Origin: Collinsella aerofaciens
Lineage (GTDB): Bacteria > Actinomycetota > Coriobacteriia > Coriobacteriales > Coriobacteriaceae
Direction of reading: 5' to 3'
DNA length: 36,598 bases
NCBI RefSeq assembly: GCF_028209395.1
Contig: NZ_JAQLDQ010000019.1
Coordinates: forward strand, 1-36,598
Shown: one piece after another, positions 1 to 6,667 of the stretch
Position numbering within the stretch: the first letter of the stretch is position 1
Layout of the letters: every line of letters begins with the position of its first letter
Program-made: the position numbers and the translations under genes
The notes under the pieces: generated by a model
What the model was told of the DNA's origin: nothing
Databases searched by the model: none
Seen by the model: only the letters and a program-made list of their open reading frames with translations

Positions 1-78
1 GAATCCGGCGCATCCGCGTTGGCGCGATTGGCGAAAATACGTTGGTGAAAATGGTGAAAAATATATTGACGCTAACAT

Positions 79-842
79 CGTCGCCCTCGAGCAGCCCCGC
101 CGTCTCGGCCTCGAGGGCCCCGGCCTCGTCGAGGGCCTCCGATATCCGGGCGGCAAGGAACCTGACCTGCCTGTTCTCGGCCTCGACGAGCGCCGGCGGC
201 GGCGCGGTCGAGGTGGCCGCGGCCTCCCCGGCGGCCTCGGCCTGCGGCCCCTCGGCCCCCGAGCGGGCGATCCCCCACGCCCCGCCGAACCCGGCGAGCA
301 GCTCCAGCCACCGGCGGTCCGACAGGTCGACCGCGGCCTCGAGGGCCGGGCAGGACTCGAGCAGCACCGCGCGCAGGCGGTTCTTGTCCCTGGTCGCGCA
401 GGCCACGACGTGGTCGCGCTGGGAGGAGAGGGCGCGGGCGGCCTCGAGGGCCTCGCCGCGGCCCGGGACCCCCGACAGGGAGTCCGGCACGCCCAGGGCG
501 GTCCGCGCGATCACCTCGGCGTCGCGCTCGTCGGTCTTGGCCTCGCCGGCGAACAGCCCGGCGGCGCGGCTGGCGGCGAGGCCGGGCAGGTAGGCGACCG
601 CCAGCCCCGCGGCGCGGGCGCGCCGCACGGCGAGGGACCCTATGTTGCGGAACTGGTCGACGACGACGAGCGTGCCGGCGGGCGCGGAGGAGAACAGCGC
701 GTCGAGAGCGCCCTCCCGGTTGCGGACGGGGGCGCTGGCCAGCACCTCCCCGCCGCGGTCGATCAGGCAGGCCCAGTGGGAGGACTTGCCGACGTCCAGG
801 CCGAGCACGGCCGCGGGTCTGGTCGATGGCGCTTTCACGGTG
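79..842 (-). pseudogene. IS110-family transposase, 3'-truncated
   Basis: Reading leftwards from a GTG at 842, the frame encodes about 250 residues matching the N-terminal DEDD (RuvC-like) domain of IS110 transposases: VLGLDVGKS near residue 10, VVVDQFRNIG near 55, and AKTDERDAEVIA near 90, which carries the last two aspartates. An Ala/Glu-rich helical middle follows, ending at EAETAGLLEGDD. The C-terminal domain, which carries the serine and the PG(I/V)G motif in this family, should start there but does not. Instead base composition drops from about 75% G+C to A+T-rich near position 78, and the frame runs open to the window edge without recognisable protein. I infer a truncated, inactive element. 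The extreme G+C content differs from neighbouring genes and suggests transfer. Positions 1-78 show no confident gene. Confidence 0.75.
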
Positions 843-1075
843 GTATCCTTCCGGTAGTCGTTCGACCGGATGGCCTCCCCCTCGGCACTCACATTACCAG
901 CCGCGGCGCCTGCCCGGCACTTTCCTATCAGCCGTCGGGGGCGGCGCGTCCCGCGCCGGCAACACCCAACGGGCCCTCTCGGGGGCAGGGACGTTCGGCC
1001 GTGCGCGGGCGCCCGGTCGGCGGCCCGTTCTGGGCGCGCCTCAATCGTAGCCCGAGACGGGCCCGGGCTGACAAT
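843..1075 (-). ncRNA. Possible IS110 bridge-RNA region (non-coding end of the element)
   Basis: About 230 nt upstream of the transposase start share its very high G+C content and hold no convincing gene. Composition falls abruptly near 1070-1085, which I take as the element's outer end. IS110-group elements encode a structured guide RNA (bridge RNA or seekRNA) between the left end and the transposase gene, so this stretch is in the right place and of plausible length. The RNA call rests on position and composition only; I did not derive its loops or a core dinucleotide. Confidence 0.3.
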
Positions 1076-1087
1076 TTCGACTGTAAT

Positions 1088-1126
1088 GGACGTTCTTAAA
1101 CGACTAGTCAAACAACAAGAACGTCC
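1088..1126. repeat. Hairpin mini-repeat, GGGGAC-core family
   Basis: Perfect 10-bp arms (GGACGTTCTT at 1088-1097, AAGAACGTCC at 1117-1126) enclose a 19-nt loop containing ACTAGT. The 20 bases at 1091-1110 recur exactly at 31929-31948. On the minus strand the right arm reads GGGGACGTTCTT, tying it to the other GGGGAC hairpins in the window. Confidence 0.7.
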
Positions 1127-1173
1127 CCAACAACTACTTATAAACGGCAGACTATCCACTCTCATTCTGCGAG

Positions 1174-1202
1174 CACTCATTTAAGTCTGTCCCCAATGAG
1201 TG
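1174..1202. repeat. Hairpin mini-repeat, GGGGACAG-core family
   Basis: Arms CACTCAT (1174-1180) and ATGAGTG (1196-1202) surround a loop that reads TGGGGACAGACTTAA on the minus strand. The loop core resembles those at 3463, 5109, 17455 and 26249, while the stem sequence differs. It lies between the IS110 remnant and the three-stem element downstream of aroF. Confidence 0.6.
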
Positions 1203-1235
1203 CCCTGGAGCAGGACAACTCCGCAGGTAGAGGAC

Positions 1236-1385
1236 GGACAGCGAGCGCCGTCCAGAGCGTACAAGTTGGCATGAAAAAGGCAGGGCATTGACCTTCTGGT
1301 CATGCCTTGCCTTTTGAATGACAAATTGTCGCTCTGGGCGGCGCGCAGCGTCGAGCCGTTACGCGGGTTGGTAAACCCGCGTAAC
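1236..1385 (-). ncRNA. Three-stem structured element, copy A, 3' of aroF
   Basis: In aroF mRNA orientation the element begins at the stop codon. P3 (1358-1385) is a perfect 12-bp hairpin with a 4-nt loop. P1 is a long-range 15-bp stem pairing 1330-1344 with 1245-1259 (one G.T pair). P2 (1279-1311), inside P1, contains the conserved CATGACC-N4-GGTCA core. On the minus strand P2 is followed by five T residues, so it could terminate transcription. A second copy lies at 32006-32152 downstream of lacC with the same arrangement, and there P1 and P3 differ in sequence but still pair. Whether it acts as RNA, terminator or mobile DNA repeat is unknown. Confidence 0.65.
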
Positions 1386-2416
1386 TAAACACGCTCCGCG
1401 ATCTCGTGGATCAGATAGTCGGTCTTTTCCCAGCCCAGGCACGGGTCGGTGATCGACTTGCCAAAGACGCCGCCGTCGACCGGCTGGTTGCCATCCTCCA
1501 GGTAGGACTCGATCATAAAGCCCTTGACCAGTTTGGAGATGGATTCGTTGCGGCGACAGCTGTCGAGCACTTCCTTGCAGATGCGATACTGCTCCAGCGG
1601 GCGCTTGCCCGAGTTGTCATGGTTGCAGTCGATAACCGCCGCCGGGTTGGCGTAGCCGGCGTGCTCGGTATAGCGCTCGGCAAGGCGCTCCAGGTGCTCG
1701 TAGTGGTAATTGGGGTAAGTGCGACCGTCGAGACCGATGTAGCCGCGCATGACGGCGTGCGCGAGCGGGTTGCCGTCGCACTCGACCTCCCAGTTGCGGA
1801 AGATAAAGCTCTGGTGCGCCTGGGCGGCGTAGATGGAGTTGAGCATGACGGTAGTGGAACCGGCTGTAGGATTTTTCATGCCCACCGGCACCGAAATGCC
1901 GCTCGACACCAGACGGTGCTCCTGGTTCTCGACCGAACGCGCACCCACGGCGACGTAGCTCAACAGGTCGACGAGGTACTGGTAGTTGGACGGGTAGAGC
2001 ATCTCGTCGGCAGTGAAGAAGCCAGTCTCCTCGATGACGCGCAAGTGCATGTGGCGAATGGCCTTAACGCCTTCGAGCAGATCGTCGGGCGCCTCGGGAT
2101 CGGGGTTGTGCAGCAGGCCCTTGTAACCGGTGCCCTTGGTGCGCGGCTTGTTGGTGTAGACGCGCGGGATGATGATGAGCTTGTCCTTGACCTCCTCGGC
2201 GGTTTTGGCCAGGCGGTTCATGTACTCGAGGACCGAGTCCTCGCGGTCGGCAGAGCACGGTCCGATGATGAGCACCTTGCGCGCGTCCTCGCCGGTAAAG
2301 ACCTTGGCGACCTCGGCGTCGAATGCCTGCTTCTTAGCAGTAAGCTCAGCGGACAGCGGCATTTCCTCGCGGATCTCCATGGGGATCGGCAGCCTGCGTT
2401 TAAATTCCATGGCCAT
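1385..2416 (-). CDS. aroF: 3-deoxy-7-phosphoheptulonate (DAHP) synthase, class I
   Basis: Condenses phosphoenolpyruvate and erythrose-4-phosphate to DAHP, the first step of the shikimate pathway (cytosolic). The 343-residue product spans the usual AroF/G/H length and shows the family hallmarks: LIIGPCSADRED near residue 50, IPRVYTNKPRTKGTGYKG near 85, GARSVENQEHRLVSSG near 160, GMKNPTAGS near 180, and IDCNHDNSGK near 260. The start at 2416 is chosen because AGGAGG lies six bases upstream; an upstream in-frame codon at 2431 would skip that site. Transcription probably starts from the promoter at 2469-2497. The gene is alone, with the three-stem element directly after its stop codon. Which aromatic amino acid inhibits it cannot be read from the sequence. 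Confidence 0.95.
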   Translation of the reverse strand: MAMEFKRRLPIPMEIREEMPLSAELTAKKQAFDAEVAKVFTGEDARKVLIIGPCSADREDSVLEYMNRLAKTAEEVKDKLIIIPRVYTNKPRTKGTGYKGLLHNPDPEAPDDLLEGVKAIRHMHLRVIEETGFFTADEMLYPSNYQYLVDLLSYVAVGARSVENQEHRLVSSGISVPVGMKNPTAGSTTVMLNSIYAAQAHQSFIFRNWEVECDGNPLAHAVMRGYIGLDGRTYPNYHYEHLERLAERYTEHAGYANPAAVIDCNHDNSGKRPLEQYRICKEVLDSCRRNESISKLVKGFMIESYLEDGNQPVDGGVFGKSITDPCLGWEKTDYLIHEIAERV

Positions 2417-2468
2417 GCGGGGCCTCCTCAATCAAAGAAGTCTAAGCTTGAATCGTCGAATGCTCGGC

Positions 2469-2497
2469 ATTATCCGCTGTCGCACGCTAAAGTGCAA
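2469..2497 (-). promoter_or_regulatory. Promoter of aroF
   Basis: On the minus strand TTGCAC (2492-2497) and GATAAT (2469-2474) are separated by exactly 17 bp, a good sigma-70-type match. The predicted transcript would have a leader of about 45 nt before the aroF start at 2416, too short for a large riboswitch. Confidence 0.6.
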
Positions 2498-2544
2498 GCA
2501 CGACCAACCAAAAAGGGAATGGATAACGCGCGGGTCGCTTACCA

Positions 2545-2610
2545 CGAGAGTGGATAATCTCCCGTTTTTGGCCTAGGATCGCGCTGAAAGTGGGAGATTA
2601 TCCACTCTCG
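2545..2610. repeat. 19-bp perfect inverted repeat
   Basis: Arms 2545-2563 and 2592-2610 are perfect complements containing GAGAGTGGATAATCTCCC, with a 28-nt loop. Part of the arm (TATCCACTCTC) recurs at 1153-1163. It lies between aroF and the GNAT gene; a smaller GTCCC/GGGAC hairpin follows at about 2656-2675. The rest of the 2417-2756 gap shows only the aroF promoter. Confidence 0.65.
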
Positions 2611-2756
2611 TCGAGCAAGCGTCCGAAAATCCTCGCTCGTGGCCCCTTTTCCTCCGTCCCCGAGGGAACGGGACTCGTCTGCCGAATGATTGATGCGGCG
2701 ACGGCGCGCCCATGTCACACTCAGAGGTGGCCTGACCCACCTTGGAAGGAGCCTCC

Positions 2757-3397
2757 ATGAGCCTTGACAACGTAACCCTGCGCGCCGCCACGCTCGACGA
2801 CCTGGCTGGCATCGCCGCCATCTACAACCAGCTGTGGTGCAACACGCTGCGCAACCGCGGTGACGTCGAAGCTGCCGATTTCTGCGCGCGCTTTAACATC
2901 ACCATGCAGCTACAGCGCTCACCTATCGCGCTTGTCGCCGAGGCCGAGGGCCGCATTATCGCCGCCTGCTGCATCGGCATCTTCGAGGACGGCAAGCCGC
3001 GTACCAATCCCACGTGGGTGCCCTGCTACGACGAGATGTTCGCCCAGGCAACCGAGATGGCAAAGACCGCCGACGCCAAGCTCGAGGGCTCGCTCTTTGG
3101 CGACAGCCGCGAGAAGGCCACGGCCGACCGCTTTGCCGCCACGGGCAATGAGTATGCCCAGGGCTCATCATCATCGTGCCCGAGTGGCAGGGCAAAGGGC
3201 TCGGCCGCGCGCTCATCGACCTTGCCCGCGCCGAGCTCGCCCGGGCAGGCTGCACCAAGTTCTTCCTGATGAGCGACTGCAACTCTGACTGGCAGTTCTA
3301 CGAGCACCTCAACATGAAGCGCATCCTAGAAGATCACAGCCAAGACACCGGCGACGGCTTTATCGTCTACATGTACGGAGGCGACACGCAGGATTAG
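2757..3397 (+). pseudogene. GNAT-family N-acetyltransferase, frameshifted
   Basis: GNAT enzymes transfer an acetyl group from acetyl-CoA to a small molecule or protein amine; the substrate here is unknown. The first frame, from ATG 2757 with GGAAGGA upstream, runs MSLDNVTLRAATLDDLAGIAAIYNQLW to about residue 135. The acetyl-CoA binding motif VPEWQGKGLGRAL and the C-terminal strands (FLMSDCNSDWQFYEHLNMKR) continue in another frame from about 3164 to the TAG at 3397. Restoring one base near 3161-3163, for example a fourth G in the GGG run, joins both halves as AQG-LIIIVPEWQGKGLG. So this is either a recent single-base deletion or a sequencing error. Both halves otherwise look intact. Confidence 0.8.
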
Positions 3398-3462
3398 CCT
3401 GTGTGCCGCCTCATGGGCTTTCTCCAAGACAGCCCAAACCGGTCAGCCATACCAAATAGAGA

Positions 3463-3757
3463 CCTGCCAAAAAGGGACAGGTTTATTTTGGCAGGTTTTA
3501 TCTGGGAAAACACCAAGGCCGCCGCGAGGGAACTACTTTCCCTCGCGGCGGCCTTCTAACAGCAAAAACCAAGTGAGTAGATTTTTTGCAGGAATCCGAG
3601 CACACGCCAAATCGCCACAGCGCTGACCTGCAGTTTTACCGAGCATTTGTCGCGATGTGCTCGGTAAATCCAAAAAAGTCTACTCACTTGCATCTGAGGC
3701 GCACCGGATCGGCAAAAAACCGCCGCGAAAGGGATCCGGACCCTTCGCGGCAGTTGT
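3463..3757. repeat. ~295-bp structured intergenic repeat, copy 1
   Basis: From left to right: a 10-bp hairpin 3463-3495 with loop AGGGACAGGTTTA; a perfect 17-bp hairpin 3515-3555 (CCGCCGCGAGGGA arms); a long-range inverted repeat (AAGTGAGTAGA at 3571, partner ending 3689) enclosing an inner CCGAGCACA/TGTGCTCGG pair (3596-3604, 3656-3664); and a terminator-like hairpin 3720-3751 after a run of A. The same order of parts occurs at 17455-17751 with base changes that keep the stems paired. It fills most of the gap between the GNAT gene and the ATPase, and its outer hairpins may act as terminators for both. Confidence 0.8.
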
Positions 3758-3773
3758 TAATACGCCGAACTTG

Positions 3774-4943
3774 TTATCGCAAAAGCCAATCACGCGCCGA
3801 GACCACGCTACAGTCTTTCGACTCATACGTTGAATCCACGCGGGCCACAACATAGCGAGCATCTTTTGCAATGTCGATCTCATCGCATACAGCCTGTAAA
3901 TGGCGGGCGTACTTATCGTGATACGTTCTGGATGATTTTATTTCGATAGCCTTGGGACTCCCTGAGTTTGTGCAGTCGAGCAAATCGATTTCTCGCTTGC
4001 CGTCGTCCCTATAGAAATACAACTCGGGATTCTCGCCCACGTTGAGATGGCTCTTCGCCGTTTCGGAAACGATGAGGTTTTCGAAAACTGCCCCCAGATA
4101 AGGGCTCTCCAAAAGTTGCTCCAGTGATCCAATTTTGAGCAAGTAGCAGAGCAGCCCCGTGTCGTAAAAATAAAGCTTGGGCGTTTTAGTCAAACGTTTC
4201 CTGGCATTTGCATAATAAGGCTGCAGTGAAAACGTCAGGTAGCTCTGCTCCAGGATAGACAACCAGCTTTTAATGGTCGATACGTTCACACCCGTATCTC
4301 GAGAAAGCGAAGATATATTAATGAGAGCACCGGCGCTCTGGGCAATTATGGACAGTAACTTATGAAACTCCGCTTTATTGCGCACGTCAAGCAAGCCCAC
4401 AACATCGCGCTCAACATAGGTATCAATATAGCTGGGGAAATAAACCGAGGACGGCATTCCGGCGGAACGCAGGCGAGGGTATCCCCCTTCGAGCGCAAAC
4501 AAATCCACTTCCAACTGCCCCTGCTGGCCCCTCTCCGCTTCTCGAAACGAAAATGGCAGCAATTTTAAGATCCCGACTCGCCCGGCAAGAGACTGGCCGA
4601 TGCTTTTCATCATCAAAAAGTTTTGCGATCCCGTAAGGATGTATTGACCGGCATCTCCCCGCTCATCCGAAACAACCTGGATCATCGAGAACAAATCCGG
4701 GGCGTATTGCGCCTCATCGATGATGAGTCCGCCCTTTCGGTTGCGGATAAAACTCACCGGATCCTCCAAGGCCGCGCGCCTCGTTTGGGGGTCCTCAAGC
4801 GTGACATAGGAATAGTCGGGAAAGGCATGCCTAACCAGCGTAGACTTTCCGCTCTGCCTAGGCCCCGTCAACGACACAACAGGAAACCAACCCGCCATGC
4901 GAATGAGCAACTCATGCAAATCCCTGTTAATGTACTCGGCCAT
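3774..4943 (-). CDS. AAA-family ATPase with DUF4143 C-terminal domain
   Basis: The 389-residue protein has an N-terminal AAA_14-type ATPase domain with Walker A GPRQSGKST near residue 30 and Walker B GGLIIDEAQ near 80, then a sensor-like YILTGSQNFLMM. A winged-helix-like middle follows, then a DUF4143 C-terminal domain with a nuclease-like stretch YFYRDDGKREIDLLD and IEIKSS near residue 345. Proteins of this family are common in gut bacteria and their role is unclear; links to toxin-antitoxin or defence have been suggested but nothing here proves one. The start at 4943 (MAEYINRDL) fits the family. A longer frame to 5018 would run into the tandem repeats upstream and is rejected. The gene stands alone, and its sequence is slightly more A+T-rich than its neighbours. 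Confidence 0.85.
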   Translation of the reverse strand: MAEYINRDLHELLIRMAGWFPVVSLTGPRQSGKSTLVRHAFPDYSYVTLEDPQTRRAALEDPVSFIRNRKGGLIIDEAQYAPDLFSMIQVVSDERGDAGQYILTGSQNFLMMKSIGQSLAGRVGILKLLPFSFREAERGQQGQLEVDLFALEGGYPRLRSAGMPSSVYFPSYIDTYVERDVVGLLDVRNKAEFHKLLSIIAQSAGALINISSLSRDTGVNVSTIKSWLSILEQSYLTFSLQPYYANARKRLTKTPKLYFYDTGLLCYLLKIGSLEQLLESPYLGAVFENLIVSETAKSHLNVGENPELYFYRDDGKREIDLLDCTNSGSPKAIEIKSSRTYHDKYARHLQAVCDEIDIAKDARYVVARVDSTYESKDCSVVSARDWLLR

Positions 4944-4965
4944 ATCAACGCCCCTTATAACGCTG

Positions 4966-5057
4966 TTACCATAATCGTATAGTATCATTTGCCATAATCT
5001 CGCAGTAGCGTTTTCCATAATCTTGTAGTAGTGTTTTCCACAATCTTATAGTAGCCC
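4966..5057 (-). promoter_or_regulatory. Four tandem 23-bp repeats upstream of the ATPase gene
   Basis: Units start at 4966, 4989, 5012 and 5035 with an exact 23-bp period and share TTNCCATAATC followed by AGTA. They lie 22 bp upstream of the ATPase start, where promoter and operator would be. The regular spacing (about two helical turns) suggests a multi-site operator or iteron-like array. No spacers separate the units, so this is not a CRISPR array. Confidence 0.7.
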
Positions 5058-5108
5058 AGTTCAAAAACGTTATTTATAGAGCCGAAATCTCAGACCCTAA
5101 ATAACAAT

Positions 5109-5145
5109 AGCCACCACAATGGGAACTGTCCCCATTGCGGTGGCT
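5109..5145. terminator. Hairpin with GGGACAG-type core, likely bidirectional terminator
   Basis: Arms 5109-5123 and 5130-5145 (AGCCACCACAATGGG and its near complement) form a strong stem around AACTGT. The right side contains CTGTCCCC, the core shared with other hairpins in the window. It lies between the ATPase promoter region and the end of the MATE gene at 5195, so it could terminate the MATE transcript. Confidence 0.6.
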
Positions 5146-5194
5146 TGCAGGCGAGTTGACTTATTCGACTATCGCGGGCCGGCCGTGTCCGAGT

Positions 5195-6571
5195 CTAGAG
5201 CGTGGCAAGTCGCTTGGATTCGCGGACGGCGAGGGCGATGGAGATAAGACCAGTGATGGCGTCAGCCGCCACCAAGGCAAACCAGACACCCTGAACGCCC
5301 ATCATGTTGCCAAGCAGGTACATAAGCGGCACGGAGCAGATCACGTAGCGGAGCAGACCGGTGAACGTGGCGATACCCACCTTCTCAACCGCCTGGAAGT
5401 ACATCGACATGGTCATGGCAAGATAGCCCAGGGCCACGGCCAGGATAACGATGCGCGTGGCGTTGGCGGCAACCTCGACGAGCGCCGGGTCGCTACCAGC
5501 AAAAAAGGCGCAGACCGGCGTTGCGGCCACCCATAGCACAGCAGACACCGCAGCAAGCGTCACGACCTGGTACTTAAGCGTGCAGGAGAGCGTTTCCTTG
5601 AGGCGCGCCCACGCCTTGGCGCCGGCGTTGAAGGCGGCAATGGGCTGCAGGCCGTACGAGAAGCACTGGGCGACCATCATGGTAATGTAGAGGATGTAGC
5701 CGTTGATCACACCAAAGGCCGCGATGTAGAGCGAACCCATGTCGCCGCCGAGCTGGCCAAGCAACGAGTTGGCAACGGTGTTGAAGATGAACGTGGCAGC
5801 TTGCACCAAAAAGAACGGGAAACCAATCTTAATGATCTGGCCGCAGATGGCCATGTCGAGTTTGAGGTCGGCGGCGTTGATCTGGAGCTGCGACTTCTTA
5901 CCGCCGATGAACCAGAAGATACCGATGGCCCAGATACCGATGGAAAGACCGTAGTACACGCCAGCTCCCATAACGCCAAGCTTGAGCACAAACGTGGAAA
6001 GCGCAAGCCAGCAGATAGCGACGATGGCAGACACGGTCATGAGGTTGGCCTGGATCTGAACCTTCTCGTCCACACGCATGACGGCGGTGACCATCTGACC
6101 AATGACCGTGAGCGGCAGCAGCACGGAGAAGGTGCGCACGCCGGCAACGGTATCGGTCATGATGTCGGGCGTGGCGCCGAAGAATGCGCAGATGGGCTCG
6201 GTAAACACAGCCATCACCACAGCAAGCAGCACACTCACAATCGTGGTAAGCCAAAAACCCTGGCTAAACGCCTTGCTGGCGCCCTTAATGTCGCCGGCAC
6301 CCAAAAGGTTGCCCACCACGGCGGGCACGCCGGTGCCAAACAGGTTGCCAAAGGCCAGGTTAATGTACTCGACCGACATGATGATCGAAACACAGGCCAG
6401 GCCGTGTGCACCCAGGCCCCAACCCATCACGAGGCCCTCAAGGACCACCATGATAATCTGGGCGAGCATACCCTGGCCGGTGATGATGGTGTACTTGCGC
6501 ACCAGGCCGGGAATCGGCTGCGAGGCAAGCTCACGCTCCTCCTCAACAGCGGCGGTTGTCTCTTCTGCCAT
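5195..6571 (-). CDS. MATE-family efflux transporter
   Basis: A 458-residue integral membrane protein with about 12 hydrophobic segments in two similar halves, as in multidrug and toxic compound extrusion (MatE) transporters, which use an H+ or Na+ gradient. Conserved features include the first-segment run PGLVRKYTIITGQGMLAQ, FGNLFGTGVPAVVGNLLGAGD near residue 90, and QPIAAFNAGAKAWARLKETL near 315 in the second half. The start at 6571 follows AAGGGGAG at suitable spacing. It lies 97 nt downstream of the amidohydrolase on the same strand, so the two are probably co-transcribed. The exported compound is unknown. Confidence 0.88.
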   Translation of the reverse strand: MAEETTAAVEEERELASQPIPGLVRKYTIITGQGMLAQIIMVVLEGLVMGWGLGAHGLACVSIIMSVEYINLAFGNLFGTGVPAVVGNLLGAGDIKGASKAFSQGFWLTTIVSVLLAVVMAVFTEPICAFFGATPDIMTDTVAGVRTFSVLLPLTVIGQMVTAVMRVDEKVQIQANLMTVSAIVAICWLALSTFVLKLGVMGAGVYYGLSIGIWAIGIFWFIGGKKSQLQINAADLKLDMAICGQIIKIGFPFFLVQAATFIFNTVANSLLGQLGGDMGSLYIAAFGVINGYILYITMMVAQCFSYGLQPIAAFNAGAKAWARLKETLSCTLKYQVVTLAAVSAVLWVAATPVCAFFAGSDPALVEVAANATRIVILAVALGYLAMTMSMYFQAVEKVGIATFTGLLRYVICSVPLMYLLGNMMGVQGVWFALVAADAITGLISIALAVRESKRLATL

Positions 6572-6619
6572 TGTTCTCCCCTTTCCATGAGAGATTGATG
6601 AATGGATGGATGAATGGAT

Positions 6620-6649
6620 GGGCGGCACGCACAGGCTGTGGCACCGCCC
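6620..6649. repeat. Hairpin between amidohydrolase and MATE genes
   Basis: GGGCGG-C-AC and its partner at 6640-6649 form a short G+C-rich stem in the intercistronic gap, without a T-run. A run of ATGGATGA-type short repeats at 6593-6619 follows on the MATE side. It may reduce or stabilise the downstream transcript. Confidence 0.4.
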
Positions 6650-6667
6650 AGCGATGCAGCAGCCCCG

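Noticed and set aside
1..78. Fragment of a host gene on the plus strand (frame 2 reads NPAHPRWRDWRKYVGENGEKYI)
   Set aside because: Too short and cut by the window edge to assign. The stretch also looks like A+T-rich intergenic repeat DNA (GGTGAAAATGGTGAAAA), so no feature is claimed.
1406..2557. Long open frame (383 aa) on the plus strand opposite aroF
   Set aside because: It mirrors the aroF codons on the other strand, with low-complexity Val/Asp/Gly/Leu composition and no homology; a shadow of a G+C-rich gene.
4944..5018. N-terminal extension of the AAA ATPase to 5018
   Set aside because: The extension is translated from the tandem 23-bp repeats and has no family homology; the start at 4943 fits the family N-terminus.
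4966..5057. CRISPR-like array
   Set aside because: Units are directly adjacent with no spacers and are only four, degenerate and next to no cas genes.
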